Shown: one piece after another, positions 16,940-25,329 of the stretch
Numbering within the stretch: position 1 is the first letter of the stretch
Layout: each line of letters begins with the position of its first letter
Source: Alphaproteobacteria bacterium
GTDB taxonomy: Bacteria; Pseudomonadota; Alphaproteobacteria; UBA8366
Assembly (NCBI GenBank): GCA_009377445.1
Contig: WHUA01000008.1
Coordinates: forward strand, 1-64,000
Length of the DNA stretch: 64,000 nucleotides
Direction of reading: 5' to 3'
Program-made: the position numbers and the translations under genes
Notes under the pieces: model-generated
Database searches by the model: none
Told to the model about the DNA's origin: nothing
The model's input: the letters and a program-made list of their open reading frames with translations, nothing else

Positions 16940-17728
16940 ATGGACCTCGGTCTATCCGGGAAGGTGGTGCTGATCACGGGCAGCGGCAGCGGCATCGGGC
17001 AGCACATGGCGGTGGCCTTCGCGGCGGAGGGCGCCAAGGTCGCCGTCAACGACATTTCGGCCAAGGGAATCGAGGAAACGCTCCGCATGATCGAAGCTGC
17101 GGGCGGCGCCGGCGGCGCAGCCCAATGCGATATTACCGACACCGCCGCCGTCGGCGCCATGGTCGCCACGGCCGCGAAGAAATGGGGCCGCATCGACATC
17201 CTGGTGAACAACGCGGCGGTGATGACGCAGCATGCGCTGTTCCTCGAAAAGTCGCCCGAGCAGTGCGACCAGGAGATCCGCGTGACCCTCTACGGCACGA
17301 TCAACTGCATCCGCGCCGCGTTGCCGGGCATGATCGCGCGCAAATACGGCAAGATCGTCAACATCGCGACCGACGCCGCGCGGGTCGGCCAGGAGCGCGA
17401 GGCGGTCTACGCGGCGGCGAAAGGCGGCGTGATCGCCTTCACCAAGTCGATCGCCAGGGAGGTCGGCCGCGACAACATCAACGCCAACGTCATTTCGCCC
17501 GGCGCCACCAACTCGCCCATGCGCAACGCCATCCTGGACAAGATGCGCCAGTCCATGGGGGCGGAGCGTGTCGCCGAGCGCGAAGAAAAGGTCAAGCGCG
17601 TCTATCCGCTCCGCCGCATCGGCGAGATGGAGGACGTGAGCAACGCCGTGCTGTTCGCCGCGTCGGATCGCGCGCGGCACATCACGGGACAGGTATTGAG
17701 TGTGAACGGCGGATTCGCCATGCTCTAG
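16940..17728 (+). CDS. Short-chain dehydrogenase/reductase
   Basis: This 262-residue classical SDR uses NAD(P)H. The cofactor motif GSGSGIG is at residues 14-20, NNAA at 90-93 and the catalytic Y157-x3-K161 pair is intact. The position normally held by the catalytic serine is T144 in NIATDA, a conservative but unusual change. The C-terminal VLSVNGGFAML is typical. D38 after the second strand suggests NAD preference. It lies in the middle of a plus-strand set between the PhyH-type oxygenase and the amino-acid binding protein. Confidence 0.9.
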   Translation: MDLGLSGKVVLITGSGSGIGQHMAVAFAAEGAKVAVNDISAKGIEETLRMIEAAGGAGGAAQCDITDTAAVGAMVATAAKKWGRIDILVNNAAVMTQHALFLEKSPEQCDQEIRVTLYGTINCIRAALPGMIARKYGKIVNIATDAARVGQEREAVYAAAKGGVIAFTKSIAREVGRDNINANVISPGATNSPMRNAILDKMRQSMGAERVAEREEKVKRVYPLRRIGEMEDVSNAVLFAASDRARHITGQVLSVNGGFAML

Positions 17729-17788
17729 ACGGCAATGCCGGGCGTACGCATGCATTGCCTGCGACCGCACCTCATCGAGGATGAAACG

Positions 17789-18814
17789 ATGCAAAGGCAT
17801 GCCCGTATTTTCCTGCTCGGACTGGCCGTCCTGGCGGCGGCGTCCCTTCCCGCGCTCGCACAGCAGACGCTGAAAGCCGCGAAGGATCGCGGCCATCTGC
17901 TATGCGGCGTGAGCCAGGGGCTGCCGGGCTTTTCCAACCCCGATGGCAAAGGCGATTGGTCCGGCCTCGATGTCGACTTCTGCAAGGCGGTGGCCGCGGC
18001 AGCGCTCGGCGGCGCGGACAAGGTGAAGTTCCTGCCTCTCTCTGGCAAGGAGCGCTTCACGGCGCTGCAATCCGGCGAGGTCGACATACTGTCGCGCAAC
18101 ACCACCTGGACCCTCAGCCGCGACACCGCGCTCGGCCTCAATTTCGCCGGCGTGATCTATTACGACGGACAGGGCTTCATGGTGCGCCGCAAGCTCGGCG
18201 TGAAGAGCGCGCGCGAACTCGACGGCGCGACAGCCTGCGCCAATGCGGGAACGACGACCGAGCTCAACGTCGCCGATTTTTTCCGCTCGCGCGGAATGAA
18301 ATACAAGCTGGTGACCTTCGAGAAATCGGACGATGCATTCGCCGCCTATGTGAAGGGGCGCTGCGACGTCTATACCACCGACCAGTCGGGGCTGTACGCC
18401 CAGCGCGTCCGCCTCGACGACCCGGATGAGCATCTCATCCTGCCCGAGATCATCTCCAAGGAGCCGCTCGGCCCCGCGGTGCGCCATGGCGACGACGGCT
18501 GGTTCGAAATCGTCAAGTGGACGCTGTTCGCCCTGATAAATGCCGAAGAGCTCGGCATCACGGCGGCAAACGCGCAGCAGCAACGCACCGAGAGCCAGAA
18601 TCCGGAAGTGCGCCGCCTGCTCGGCTCGGAAGGCGACACGGGCAAGAGCCTCGGCCTGGACGCGGATTGGGCGCTTCGGGCAATCCAGGCGGCAGGCAAT
18701 TATGGCGAGTTGTTCGAGCGCAACCTCGGCGCCGGCTCGCCGCTCAAGATCGCCCGCAACGTCAACGCCCTCTGGTCGAAGGGCGGCATCCTCTACGCGC
18801 CGCCGGTGCGCTGA
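17789..18814 (+). CDS. aapJ: Periplasmic general L-amino-acid binding protein (AapJ/BztA-like)
   Basis: This 341-residue solute-binding protein has a signal peptide ending ALA-QQ and the diagnostic AapJ/BztA sequence: LLCGVSQGLPGFSNPD, WSGLDVDFCKAVAAA, GEVDILSRNTTWTLSRD and the late LGITAANA. It captures a broad range of amino acids, such as glutamate, glutamine and aspartate, for the membrane pair encoded next. I chose ATG 17789, which follows GAGGATGAAACG; the frame is open to 17735 but would give an odd extension ahead of the signal peptide. Eleven bases separate it from aapQ. Confidence 0.92.
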   Translation: MQRHARIFLLGLAVLAAASLPALAQQTLKAAKDRGHLLCGVSQGLPGFSNPDGKGDWSGLDVDFCKAVAAAALGGADKVKFLPLSGKERFTALQSGEVDILSRNTTWTLSRDTALGLNFAGVIYYDGQGFMVRRKLGVKSARELDGATACANAGTTTELNVADFFRSRGMKYKLVTFEKSDDAFAAYVKGRCDVYTTDQSGLYAQRVRLDDPDEHLILPEIISKEPLGPAVRHGDDGWFEIVKWTLFALINAEELGITAANAQQQRTESQNPEVRRLLGSEGDTGKSLGLDADWALRAIQAAGNYGELFERNLGAGSPLKIARNVNALWSKGGILYAPPVR

Positions 18815-18825
18815 TCGCGGACCGC

Positions 18826-19998
18826 ATGGCACGCCCTGCGGCACGCCGGGTCGGATTGGCGCGCATCGACCGGTTTCGCGCCGTTGCCGTGCAGGGCCTC
18901 GTCCTTGCCGGCGTGATCGCGCTGGCGGCGTGGTTCGTCGGCAACACGCTCGACAACCTGGCCCAGCGCGGAATCGCCTCCGGCTTCGGCTTCCTCGGCA
19001 GCACCGCCGGATTCTCGATCATCGTGCACCTGATCGACTATTCGGAGTTGTCCAGCTACGGCAGGGCCTTCGTCGTCGGGCTGCTCAATACGCTGCTGGT
19101 CTCGGCGGCCGGTATCGTCCTGGCCAGCCTGCTCGGCCTGCTGGTCGGCGTCGCGCGGCTGTCCGACAACTGGCTCGTGGCGCGGCTCGCCACCGTCTAC
19201 GTCGAGACATTCCGCAATCTCCCGCTCCTGCTGCAGATCTTTTTCTGGTACTTCGCGGTGCTGAGCGCCATGCCGCAGCCGCGCCAGAGCCATTCCCTGT
19301 TCGGCCTGATCTTCCTCAACAATCGCGGCCTCTACGTGCCGAAGCCGCTCGTGACGGCCGATCTCTGGCTCGTCGCGGCGGCATTGGCGGGCGGAATCAT
19401 CCTGGCCGCATGCGCCTGGCGCTGGCGGCGGCGGCGCGGAGGCACGGCCCGCTGGGAAGGCGCCGCCGCTCTCGCACTCGCTTTCGGGCCCGCCGCGGCG
19501 GTGGCGGCGCTCGCCGGCCCGGTGACCGGTTGGGCCGTGCCGGCGCTTCGCGGCTTCAGCTTCGAAGGCGGGATGGTGCTGATTCCGGAATTCGTCGGCC
19601 TCGTTCTCGGCCTTTCCTTCTATACCGGGGCCTACATCGCGGAAAACGTCAGGTCCGGCATCCTCGCGGTCGACAAGGGCCAGCGCGAGGCGGCGCAGGC
19701 GCTCGGCCTGTCCCGCGGCCGGACGCTGCGCCACGTCATCCTGCCGCAGGCGATGCGGGTGATCGTGCCGCCGCTGACGAGCCACTATCTCGGCCTGACG
19801 AAGAACTCCTCCCTCGCCGCCGCCATCGGCTATCCGGACCTGGTGTCGGTGTTCGCAGGGACCGTGCTCAATCAGACCGGACAGGCCGTCGAAGTCATTG
19901 CGATCACGATGGCGGTCTACCTCGCCATCAGCCTCGCAATCGCGGGCGCCATGAACCTCTACAACAGACGTGTCGTGCGGATCGGGGAAAGTCGCTGA
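18826..19998 (+). CDS. aapQ: Amino-acid ABC transporter permease AapQ/BztB
   Basis: This 390-residue inner-membrane permease contains about eight helices. The family block NTLLVSAAGIVLASLLGLLVG occurs near residue 85, ETFRNLPLLLQ is the conserved stretch after it, and the cytoplasmic EAA loop that contacts the ATPase reads EAAQALGLSRGRTLRHVILPQA. The long insertion between the two halves of the domain is typical of AapQ. The frame remains open upstream of 18826, but that stretch shadows aapJ. Its stop codon overlaps the aapM start (TGATG). Confidence 0.92.
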   Translation: MARPAARRVGLARIDRFRAVAVQGLVLAGVIALAAWFVGNTLDNLAQRGIASGFGFLGSTAGFSIIVHLIDYSELSSYGRAFVVGLLNTLLVSAAGIVLASLLGLLVGVARLSDNWLVARLATVYVETFRNLPLLLQIFFWYFAVLSAMPQPRQSHSLFGLIFLNNRGLYVPKPLVTADLWLVAAALAGGIILAACAWRWRRRRGGTARWEGAAALALAFGPAAAVAALAGPVTGWAVPALRGFSFEGGMVLIPEFVGLVLGLSFYTGAYIAENVRSGILAVDKGQREAAQALGLSRGRTLRHVILPQAMRVIVPPLTSHYLGLTKNSSLAAAIGYPDLVSVFAGTVLNQTGQAVEVIAITMAVYLAISLAIAGAMNLYNRRVVRIGESR

Positions 19999-21125
19999 TG
20001 GAGCGGCGCATCGGACTCGTGGCGGCAATGGCTTGGGCGCGGGAGAAGCTGTTCTCCACGCCCGCCAACGCCGCGTTGACGGTCGGAAGTCTCGCCCTGC
20101 TCTACTGGTGCGTTCCGCCGGCCTTGGACTGGATGATCTTCAGCGCCGATTTCGCGGGCGAGAGCCGGGCGGATTGCACCGGCGAAGGCGCCTGCTGGGT
20201 GTTCGTCAAGGCGCGCCTCGGACAGTTCCTCTACGGCTTCTATCCCGAGGGAGAGCGCTGGCGGGTCGACCTCGCGTTTGCCCTGCTTGTCGCGGCGTGC
20301 CTGCCGCTGGCATGGCCGCGCTTCCCTGCGAAGGGCAAAATCGCGGCGCTGCTCCTGCTCGCCTACCCGCCGGTCGCCATCCTGCTGTTCCACGGCGGCG
20401 CCGGCCTCGCGGTGGTCGAGACGGCAAGATGGGGCGGGCTGTTTCTCACGCTGGTCATTGCCGGCGTCGGCATCGTGGCGTCATTCCCGATCGGGGTGGC
20501 GCTGGCGCTCGGCCGCCGCTCGCCGCTGCCGGTGGTAAAGGCGCTTTGCGTCGCCTTCATCGAGCTGGTGCGGGGAGTCCCGCTGATCACCGTCCTGTTC
20601 ATGGCCTCGGTGATGCTGCCGCTGTTCCTGCCGGAGGGAGTCAGTTTCGACAAGCTGCTGCGTGCGCTGGTCGGAATTGCCCTGTTCTACGCCGCCTATA
20701 TGGCGGAAGTCGTGCGCGGCGGCCTGCAGGCGGTGCCGCGGACCCAGTACGAAGCGGCGGAATCGCTCGGCTACGGCTATTGGCAGACGATGCGCCTTGT
20801 CGTCCTGCCGCAAGCGCTGCGGCACGTCATTCCGGGGATCGTCGGCATCTTCATCGCGCTTTTCAAGGACACGACCCTGGTGCTGATCATCGGCCTGTTC
20901 GACCTGCTGGGGATCGTTCAAGCGGCAGTCTCCGATCCGCAATGGATCGGCTACAACGTCGAAGGCTACGTCTTCGCGGGACTGGGGTTCTGGATCTTCT
21001 GCTTCGCCCTGTCGCGCTTCAGCCAGTTTCTGGAAGGGAGGCTCGCCCATACGGGCCGCCGCGCCCGGCGCACAACCAAAGAGAGACAAATGGCAACATT
21101 GGACGCGCCACTGCAAGTAGATTGA
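19998..21125 (+). CDS. aapM: Amino-acid ABC transporter permease AapM/BztC, with unusual tail
   Basis: This 375-residue permease partners AapQ. The EAA loop is EAAESLGYGYWQTMRLVVLPQA, and the upstream VRGVPLITVLFMASVMLPLFLP is characteristic. Translation restarts at the TGATG overlap with aapQ. The C-terminus is odd: after the usual end near LEGRLAHTGRR the frame runs on through RTTKERQ into MATLDAPLQVD and stops. That last stretch begins at an ATG with AGAGAGAC ahead of it, so it resembles the start of the ATPase gene aapP that normally comes next. No ATPase is encoded in this window. Confidence 0.88.
   Translation: MERRIGLVAAMAWAREKLFSTPANAALTVGSLALLYWCVPPALDWMIFSADFAGESRADCTGEGACWVFVKARLGQFLYGFYPEGERWRVDLAFALLVAACLPLAWPRFPAKGKIAALLLLAYPPVAILLFHGGAGLAVVETARWGGLFLTLVIAGVGIVASFPIGVALALGRRSPLPVVKALCVAFIELVRGVPLITVLFMASVMLPLFLPEGVSFDKLLRALVGIALFYAAYMAEVVRGGLQAVPRTQYEAAESLGYGYWQTMRLVVLPQALRHVIPGIVGIFIALFKDTTLVLIIGLFDLLGIVQAAVSDPQWIGYNVEGYVFAGLGFWIFCFALSRFSQFLEGRLAHTGRRARRTTKERQMATLDAPLQVD
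21091..21125 (+). pseudogene. Possible remnant of the aapP start
   Basis: An ATG at 21090-21092 with AGAGAGA upstream opens an 11-codon stretch reading MATLDAPLQVD and then a stop. It sits exactly where aapP begins in intact aapJQMP operons, but no Walker motifs follow; instead the chemoreceptor promoter region begins. A deletion of aapP that left its first codons would explain both this and the odd aapM tail. It may equally be a chance end of aapM. Confidence 0.3.
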
Positions 21126-21150
21126 AAATCTGGCGAATCCGCCCTGCGTT

Positions 21151-21165
21151 TTAACGAAATCTTAT
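21151..21165 (+). promoter_or_regulatory. Near-consensus CtrA-type site upstream of the chemoreceptor gene
   Basis: TTAA-N7-TTAT differs from the CtrA consensus by one base and lies 108 bases before the chemoreceptor start in an A/T-rich patch. CtrA controls motility and chemotaxis genes in many alphaproteobacteria, which makes the position meaningful, but the assignment is inference. Confidence 0.4.
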
Positions 21166-21272
21166 ACTTACTTTACCATTTTCCCATGGCGCCCTCCCGA
21201 AGCCGGTAGCGCCGTTCGACGCTTACCCGCACGCGGAGACAACTTCGAAGCCCGGAGCAAGGGTACCGCGTC

Positions 21273-23252
21273 ATGAAACTGCTACGATCGCTTTCGTTCT
21301 TCAAACGCTTCAGCATCCGTATGCGGATCTTCCTGCTTGCCGGTCTCGGCATGATCGGAATGGCCGCGCTGACGGGCGCATACATGCTCGGCGACTACTC
21401 CATGAAATCCGCGGAGCATAACGAAAAAATGAACGCGGGCCTCATGAAGCTCGTGGACCAGACGGTCATCATGGCGCTGCAGCTCCGGCAGCATGAAAAA
21501 GATTTCCTGCTCTCGGCCGACAAAAAATACGCGGCGAACTACCACGAAGCCGCGGAGCATTTCTCCGCGCTCGTCCAGGCGATGGATGCGTCGCCGCTCT
21601 CCACGTCTATATCGGCTCCGGTCCGCGAGCTGGAAGAGGCCGTCAAGCGGCACGTCGCAGCTTTCGACAGCACCGTTCAGATACAAGGTGAGATCGGGCA
21701 CGGCGACCAGAGCGGTCTCAATCAAATGCTGCAGGAGCAATTCGCGGCGATCGACCACAAGCTTGCCGCGGCGGGCCTCGATCAGCTCAGGGGTACTTTG
21801 CTCGTCATTGCGCGCTACATGCGCGAATTCACGCAGATACAGGACAAGGAACTGGTGACGTACATCGGCGATGTCCGGACCGACTTCGACCTGCTGCTGA
21901 AGTCCGCTAATAAGTCCCCGGAGTTTCTGACCAAGCTCGGCGCGATGATGGACGAATACCAGGCCACCATCAAAAAATGGATGGAGACCTCGATCCTGCT
22001 CACCGGGCGGATTCAGGAGCTGGGCGCGATTCATGCCGCGATGGCGCCGGCCTTGGACAAGGTTACGGCGATCGCGAAGCAGGGTCTGACGAACGCGCGC
22101 GCCACCTTCGAGCGGACCCGCAGCGCGACCCATTTCATCGTCCTTGCGACCTCCGCCGCCATGCTGGTTTTCGTATCGGTCATCGGCTTCACGGTCGGAC
22201 GCGGCATCAGTCGCCCCCTGGCGGCCCTGACGACTGCGACGACCGGCATTGCGGAGGGCAATATCGAGCTGGAAATTCCGGCAACCGAGCAGCAGGACGA
22301 GATCGGCCATCTCGCCCGGGCCGTGCTCGTCTTCAAGCAGAATGCGATGGAAAAGCGGCAGCTCGAGGCCAAGGAGGCCGAGGAACGCGCAGCCAAGGAA
22401 CAGCGCGCGAAGTCGGTCGAAGCGCTCATCCAAAACTTCGAAGCCGCATCGAACGAAGCCTTGCAAAACGTGATGAAGGCGGCGTCGAGCCTGCAGGATA
22501 CGTCCGCGACGATGGCGGCCGCTGCGGAGATGACCAATCAGCAGTCCGAAACTGTGCGGAGCGGCGCCGAAACCGCCTCCGGAAACGTGCAAACGGTCGC
22601 GTCGGCCACCGAAGAGCTCTCGGGCTCGATCGACGAGATCAGCCGGCAGGTCTCCCGATCGAACGAGGTGGCCGGCAAGGCCGTCGAGGAATCGCGGAAG
22701 ACGCGCGAGACGATGCAGGGACTTGCGGCCGCTGCCGAGACCATCGGCGACGTCGTGAACCTGATTCAGGAGATCGCCGCCCAGACGAACCTGCTTGCCC
22801 TGAACGCGACCATCGAAGCGGCGCGCGCCGGCGAAGCGGGCAAGGGGTTTGCCGTCGTGGCAAGCGAGGTCAAGCAGCTCGCCAACCAGACGTCGAAGGC
22901 GACCGATGAAATCGCCCAGCAGATCTCCACGATCCAGGGCACCGCGACGAGCGCCGTCGAGGCCATCAATCAGGTGAACGCGGTCATCGAGCAAATCTCC
23001 GGCTATTCCACCACGATCGCCAGCGCCGTCGAAGAGCAGTCGTCGGCGACACGGCATATCGCGGACAACGTTCAACAGGCCGCGAGCGGAACCAATACCG
23101 TGACCGAGAGCATCGGCGGGCTGAACGAAGCCGCCAATGAAACCACTCAGGCCGCCCAGCAGGTCAAGCTGCTGTCGGGCAACTTGGCGGACGAAGCGGA
23201 GCGGCTCAGGAAAGTCGCAACCACCTTCCTCGAGAACGTCCGCGCCGCCTGA
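21273..23252 (+). CDS. Methyl-accepting chemotaxis protein
   Basis: This 659-residue chemoreceptor has a first membrane helix at about residues 18-40, a periplasmic helical sensor of about 250 residues containing LRQHEKDFLL (a feature of helical bimodular-type sensors), a second membrane helix near residues 290-312, a HAMP domain to about 365, and a long coiled-coil signalling domain. The highly conserved hairpin tip that binds CheA and CheW is at about residues 495-535 (EIAAQTNLLALNATIEAARAG). Gln/Glu pairs on both flanks are likely methylation sites. No che genes are adjacent, so it feeds a pathway encoded elsewhere. A near-CtrA site precedes it. Confidence 0.92.
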   Translation: MKLLRSLSFFKRFSIRMRIFLLAGLGMIGMAALTGAYMLGDYSMKSAEHNEKMNAGLMKLVDQTVIMALQLRQHEKDFLLSADKKYAANYHEAAEHFSALVQAMDASPLSTSISAPVRELEEAVKRHVAAFDSTVQIQGEIGHGDQSGLNQMLQEQFAAIDHKLAAAGLDQLRGTLLVIARYMREFTQIQDKELVTYIGDVRTDFDLLLKSANKSPEFLTKLGAMMDEYQATIKKWMETSILLTGRIQELGAIHAAMAPALDKVTAIAKQGLTNARATFERTRSATHFIVLATSAAMLVFVSVIGFTVGRGISRPLAALTTATTGIAEGNIELEIPATEQQDEIGHLARAVLVFKQNAMEKRQLEAKEAEERAAKEQRAKSVEALIQNFEAASNEALQNVMKAASSLQDTSATMAAAAEMTNQQSETVRSGAETASGNVQTVASATEELSGSIDEISRQVSRSNEVAGKAVEESRKTRETMQGLAAAAETIGDVVNLIQEIAAQTNLLALNATIEAARAGEAGKGFAVVASEVKQLANQTSKATDEIAQQISTIQGTATSAVEAINQVNAVIEQISGYSTTIASAVEEQSSATRHIADNVQQAASGTNTVTESIGGLNEAANETTQAAQQVKLLSGNLADEAERLRKVATTFLENVRAA

Positions 23253-23374
23253 GTCCGCAATTTCGCCGGTGGTGACGGGAGCGGCGCGGGCCCGTTCCCC
23301 GGATTCTATCAATTGACTTGCATTCCTGGCCTCGCATTGCATCATGCGGACGCGGCCAATCGGGCGGGAACGCG

Positions 23375-24364
23375 ATGAAAGTCTGCATTTTCGGCGTTGG
23401 CGCGGTGGCGGGGCTCGCCGGGGCGCGCATGGCGCGCGCCGGTGTCCAAGGACTGAGCTTCGTCGCCCGCGGCGCCCACCTTGAGGCAATCCGGCGGAAG
23501 GGACTGACCGTGCGGGACCGTTCCGGCGAGTGGACGGTTCGCGTCGACGCGCGGGGCGACACGCGCTCGCTCGGCATCCAGGACGTCGTCATCCTCGGCC
23601 TCAAGGCGCACACGATAGCCTCCGCGCTGGCGCAGTTAGGACCGCTGCTCGGGCCGGACACCGTCGTCGTGCCCACCCTCAACGGCATTCCCTGGTGGTA
23701 TTTCCACGGCCTTCCCGGCGACTGGCCCAAGCGGCATCCCGACAGCGTCGATCCGGGCGGGCGGATATGGAACACCTTGGACCCGCAACGCGCGCTCGGC
23801 TGCGTCGTCTATATCGGCTCCAACATTCCCGAGCCGGGCACGATCGAGCACAACAACGGCGGCACTTACGTGGTCGGCGAGCCGGCAGGCGGCGGAAGCG
23901 AGCGCGCCGCCCGCGTGTCCGAGCTTTTCAAGGCGGGCGGGCTCAAGAGTCCCGTATCCGGCGATATCCGCGCCGAAGTCTGGGCCAAGCTGTGGGGCAA
24001 TCTCACCGGCAATCCGCTGAGCGTGCTGTGCGAGGCGAACTGCGACGCGCTGGCGCAGGATCCGGACGTCGCCCAGGCGATGGCCGAGATGATGCGGGAG
24101 GCGGCGCGCGTCGCCGCCGTGAACGGCTGCGCCGCCGGACCGGACATCGAAAACAAGCTCGACTCCTTCATCCGGCTCGGGCCGATCAAGACGTCGATGC
24201 TGCAGGACTACGAGGCCGGCAAGACGATCGAGCTCGACGCGCTCCTGGGCGTGATCGGCGAGCTCGGCAGGCTCGCCGGGATCGAGACGCCCAAATGCGA
24301 CCTCGTCTATGCCCTGACGCGGCTCAAGGCCAGCCTCGCCGGCCGCTACGCGCCGCCGCGCTAG
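23375..24364 (+). CDS. 2-dehydropantoate 2-reductase family protein (PanE/ApbA-like)
   Basis: This 329-residue protein has the NADP-binding GVGAVAG motif at residues 7-13 and the KPR family layout: VILGLKAHTI, TLNGIPWW, and the catalytic Lys in VWAKLWGNLTGNPL followed by the C-terminal helical domain with its conserved KTSMLQDYEAG. True ketopantoate reductases have this pattern, but many paralogues reduce other 2-oxo acids, so panE is not assigned. ATG 23375 was chosen because GGCGGGAAC precedes it and the protein then begins at the first strand. Its TAG stop is the first part of the palindromic repeat at 24361. Confidence 0.85.
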   Translation: MKVCIFGVGAVAGLAGARMARAGVQGLSFVARGAHLEAIRRKGLTVRDRSGEWTVRVDARGDTRSLGIQDVVILGLKAHTIASALAQLGPLLGPDTVVVPTLNGIPWWYFHGLPGDWPKRHPDSVDPGGRIWNTLDPQRALGCVVYIGSNIPEPGTIEHNNGGTYVVGEPAGGGSERAARVSELFKAGGLKSPVSGDIRAEVWAKLWGNLTGNPLSVLCEANCDALAQDPDVAQAMAEMMREAARVAAVNGCAAGPDIENKLDSFIRLGPIKTSMLQDYEAGKTIELDALLGVIGELGRLAGIETPKCDLVYALTRLKASLAGRYAPPR

Positions 24365-24468
24365 AGCAACCTGCGTCCTACCGGACGCAGATAAGTTGCT
24401 CTAACCTTGTTAAGATAGATCAATTTACCTGCAATCAGGTGATTCCACCTGATTGCAAATTGATCTAG
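24361..24468 (+). repeat. Double-hairpin palindromic element, copy A
   Basis: This 108-base element begins and ends with CTAG. The first half folds as AGAGCAAC-CTGCGTCC, loop TACC, GGACGCAG-ATAA-GTTGCTCT. A spacer of about 18 bases follows, then a second hairpin with a perfect 12-base stem (TGCAATCAGGTG and its complement) around ATTC, framed by AGATCAATTT and AAATTGATCT. Copies B (37121-37227) and C (38134-38240) are the same element in the opposite orientation. The TAG at 24362-24364 is the stop codon of the upstream reductase gene. Confidence 0.92.
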
Positions 24469-24483
24469 GGGCGGCTCCTCCGC

Positions 24484-25263
24484 TCAGCGAAAATCGAACC
24501 CCATCTCCTTGAGATACTGACGGAGCTTGTCGCGCCGCGGCGCCGCGAACTTCTCGTCGATGTCGTGGGTCCAGGAATCCGGTGTCGTTTTCTTGCCGAT
24601 CGACTCGTAATGCGCCGCAAGCTCCGAATCGTAAGTGTCGAGCGCGGCGGCCAGACCCTCGGTGCTGTAGCGCTCGCGGTGAACGATCGTCTCGTAATCC
24701 ATGCGCGGCTTCTGCTTCGGCGCCTCGGCGGGCCAGCCGAGGCACATGCCGAAGACGGGATAGACGCGGCGCGGCATGCCGAGAAGCTTGCCGACATCGA
24801 GCGGCTTGTTACGGACGGCGCCGATCATGAGCCCTTTGATTCCCAGAGAATCCGCGGCGACATAGGCGGACATGCCGACCAGCGCAACGTCGATGGACGC
24901 CACGAGCCCGTATTCGAGGTTGTTGTTCTCCATGTCGTGGCCGTGGCGCTTCATCGCGCCTTCCATCCGCGTCAGGTCAGCGCAGAACTGGAGGTAGACC
25001 GGGCATTCGGCGACGTGACGCTGATTGCCGGTGAGTTCCGCCAGCTCCTTCTTCACCGCCGGATCGCGGACGATTATGACGCTGTAGGCCTGGATGTTCG
25101 ACGATGTCGGCGCCCGGAACGCCGCCCGCAGGATGGCTTCGACCTGCGCCTCGGTGACGGGATCCTGCGAATACTTCCGGATGCTGACGCGATTGTGCAG
25201 AACCTCGATGGTCTCGCTCGTAATATCCGATTTTGCAGGACCGGAGCGTATGTCGTGCGGCAT
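24484..25263 (-). CDS. Nitroreductase-family flavoprotein
   Basis: This 259-residue protein has the FMN-binding nitroreductase fold. The family start HNRVSIRKYSQDPV is near residue 25, and AAFRAPTSSNIQAYSVIIVRD, the conserved SS-N-Q region that contacts FMN, follows. The late GMCLGWPAE is the usual C-terminal flavin loop. It could reduce nitro compounds, quinones or enoates with NAD(P)H. ATG 25263 has GAAGGAACG ahead of it; a longer version from 25311 is possible. It ends 16 bases from repeat copy A. Confidence 0.87.
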   Translation of the reverse strand: MPHDIRSGPAKSDITSETIEVLHNRVSIRKYSQDPVTEAQVEAILRAAFRAPTSSNIQAYSVIIVRDPAVKKELAELTGNQRHVAECPVYLQFCADLTRMEGAMKRHGHDMENNNLEYGLVASIDVALVGMSAYVAADSLGIKGLMIGAVRNKPLDVGKLLGMPRRVYPVFGMCLGWPAEAPKQKPRMDYETIVHRERYSTEGLAAALDTYDSELAAHYESIGKKTTPDSWTHDIDEKFAAPRRDKLRQYLKEMGFDFR

Positions 25264-25329
25264 GGCGTTCGTTCCTTCTCGACCGATTTGCGATGTCTGC
25301 TGCGGAAACACGTTGCTCGACGCGGCGCC

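Noticed and set aside
18540..19997. Long upstream extension of the aapM frame
   Set aside because: It runs in a shifted frame through aapJ and aapQ and has no membrane-protein character; aapM starts at the TGATG overlap.
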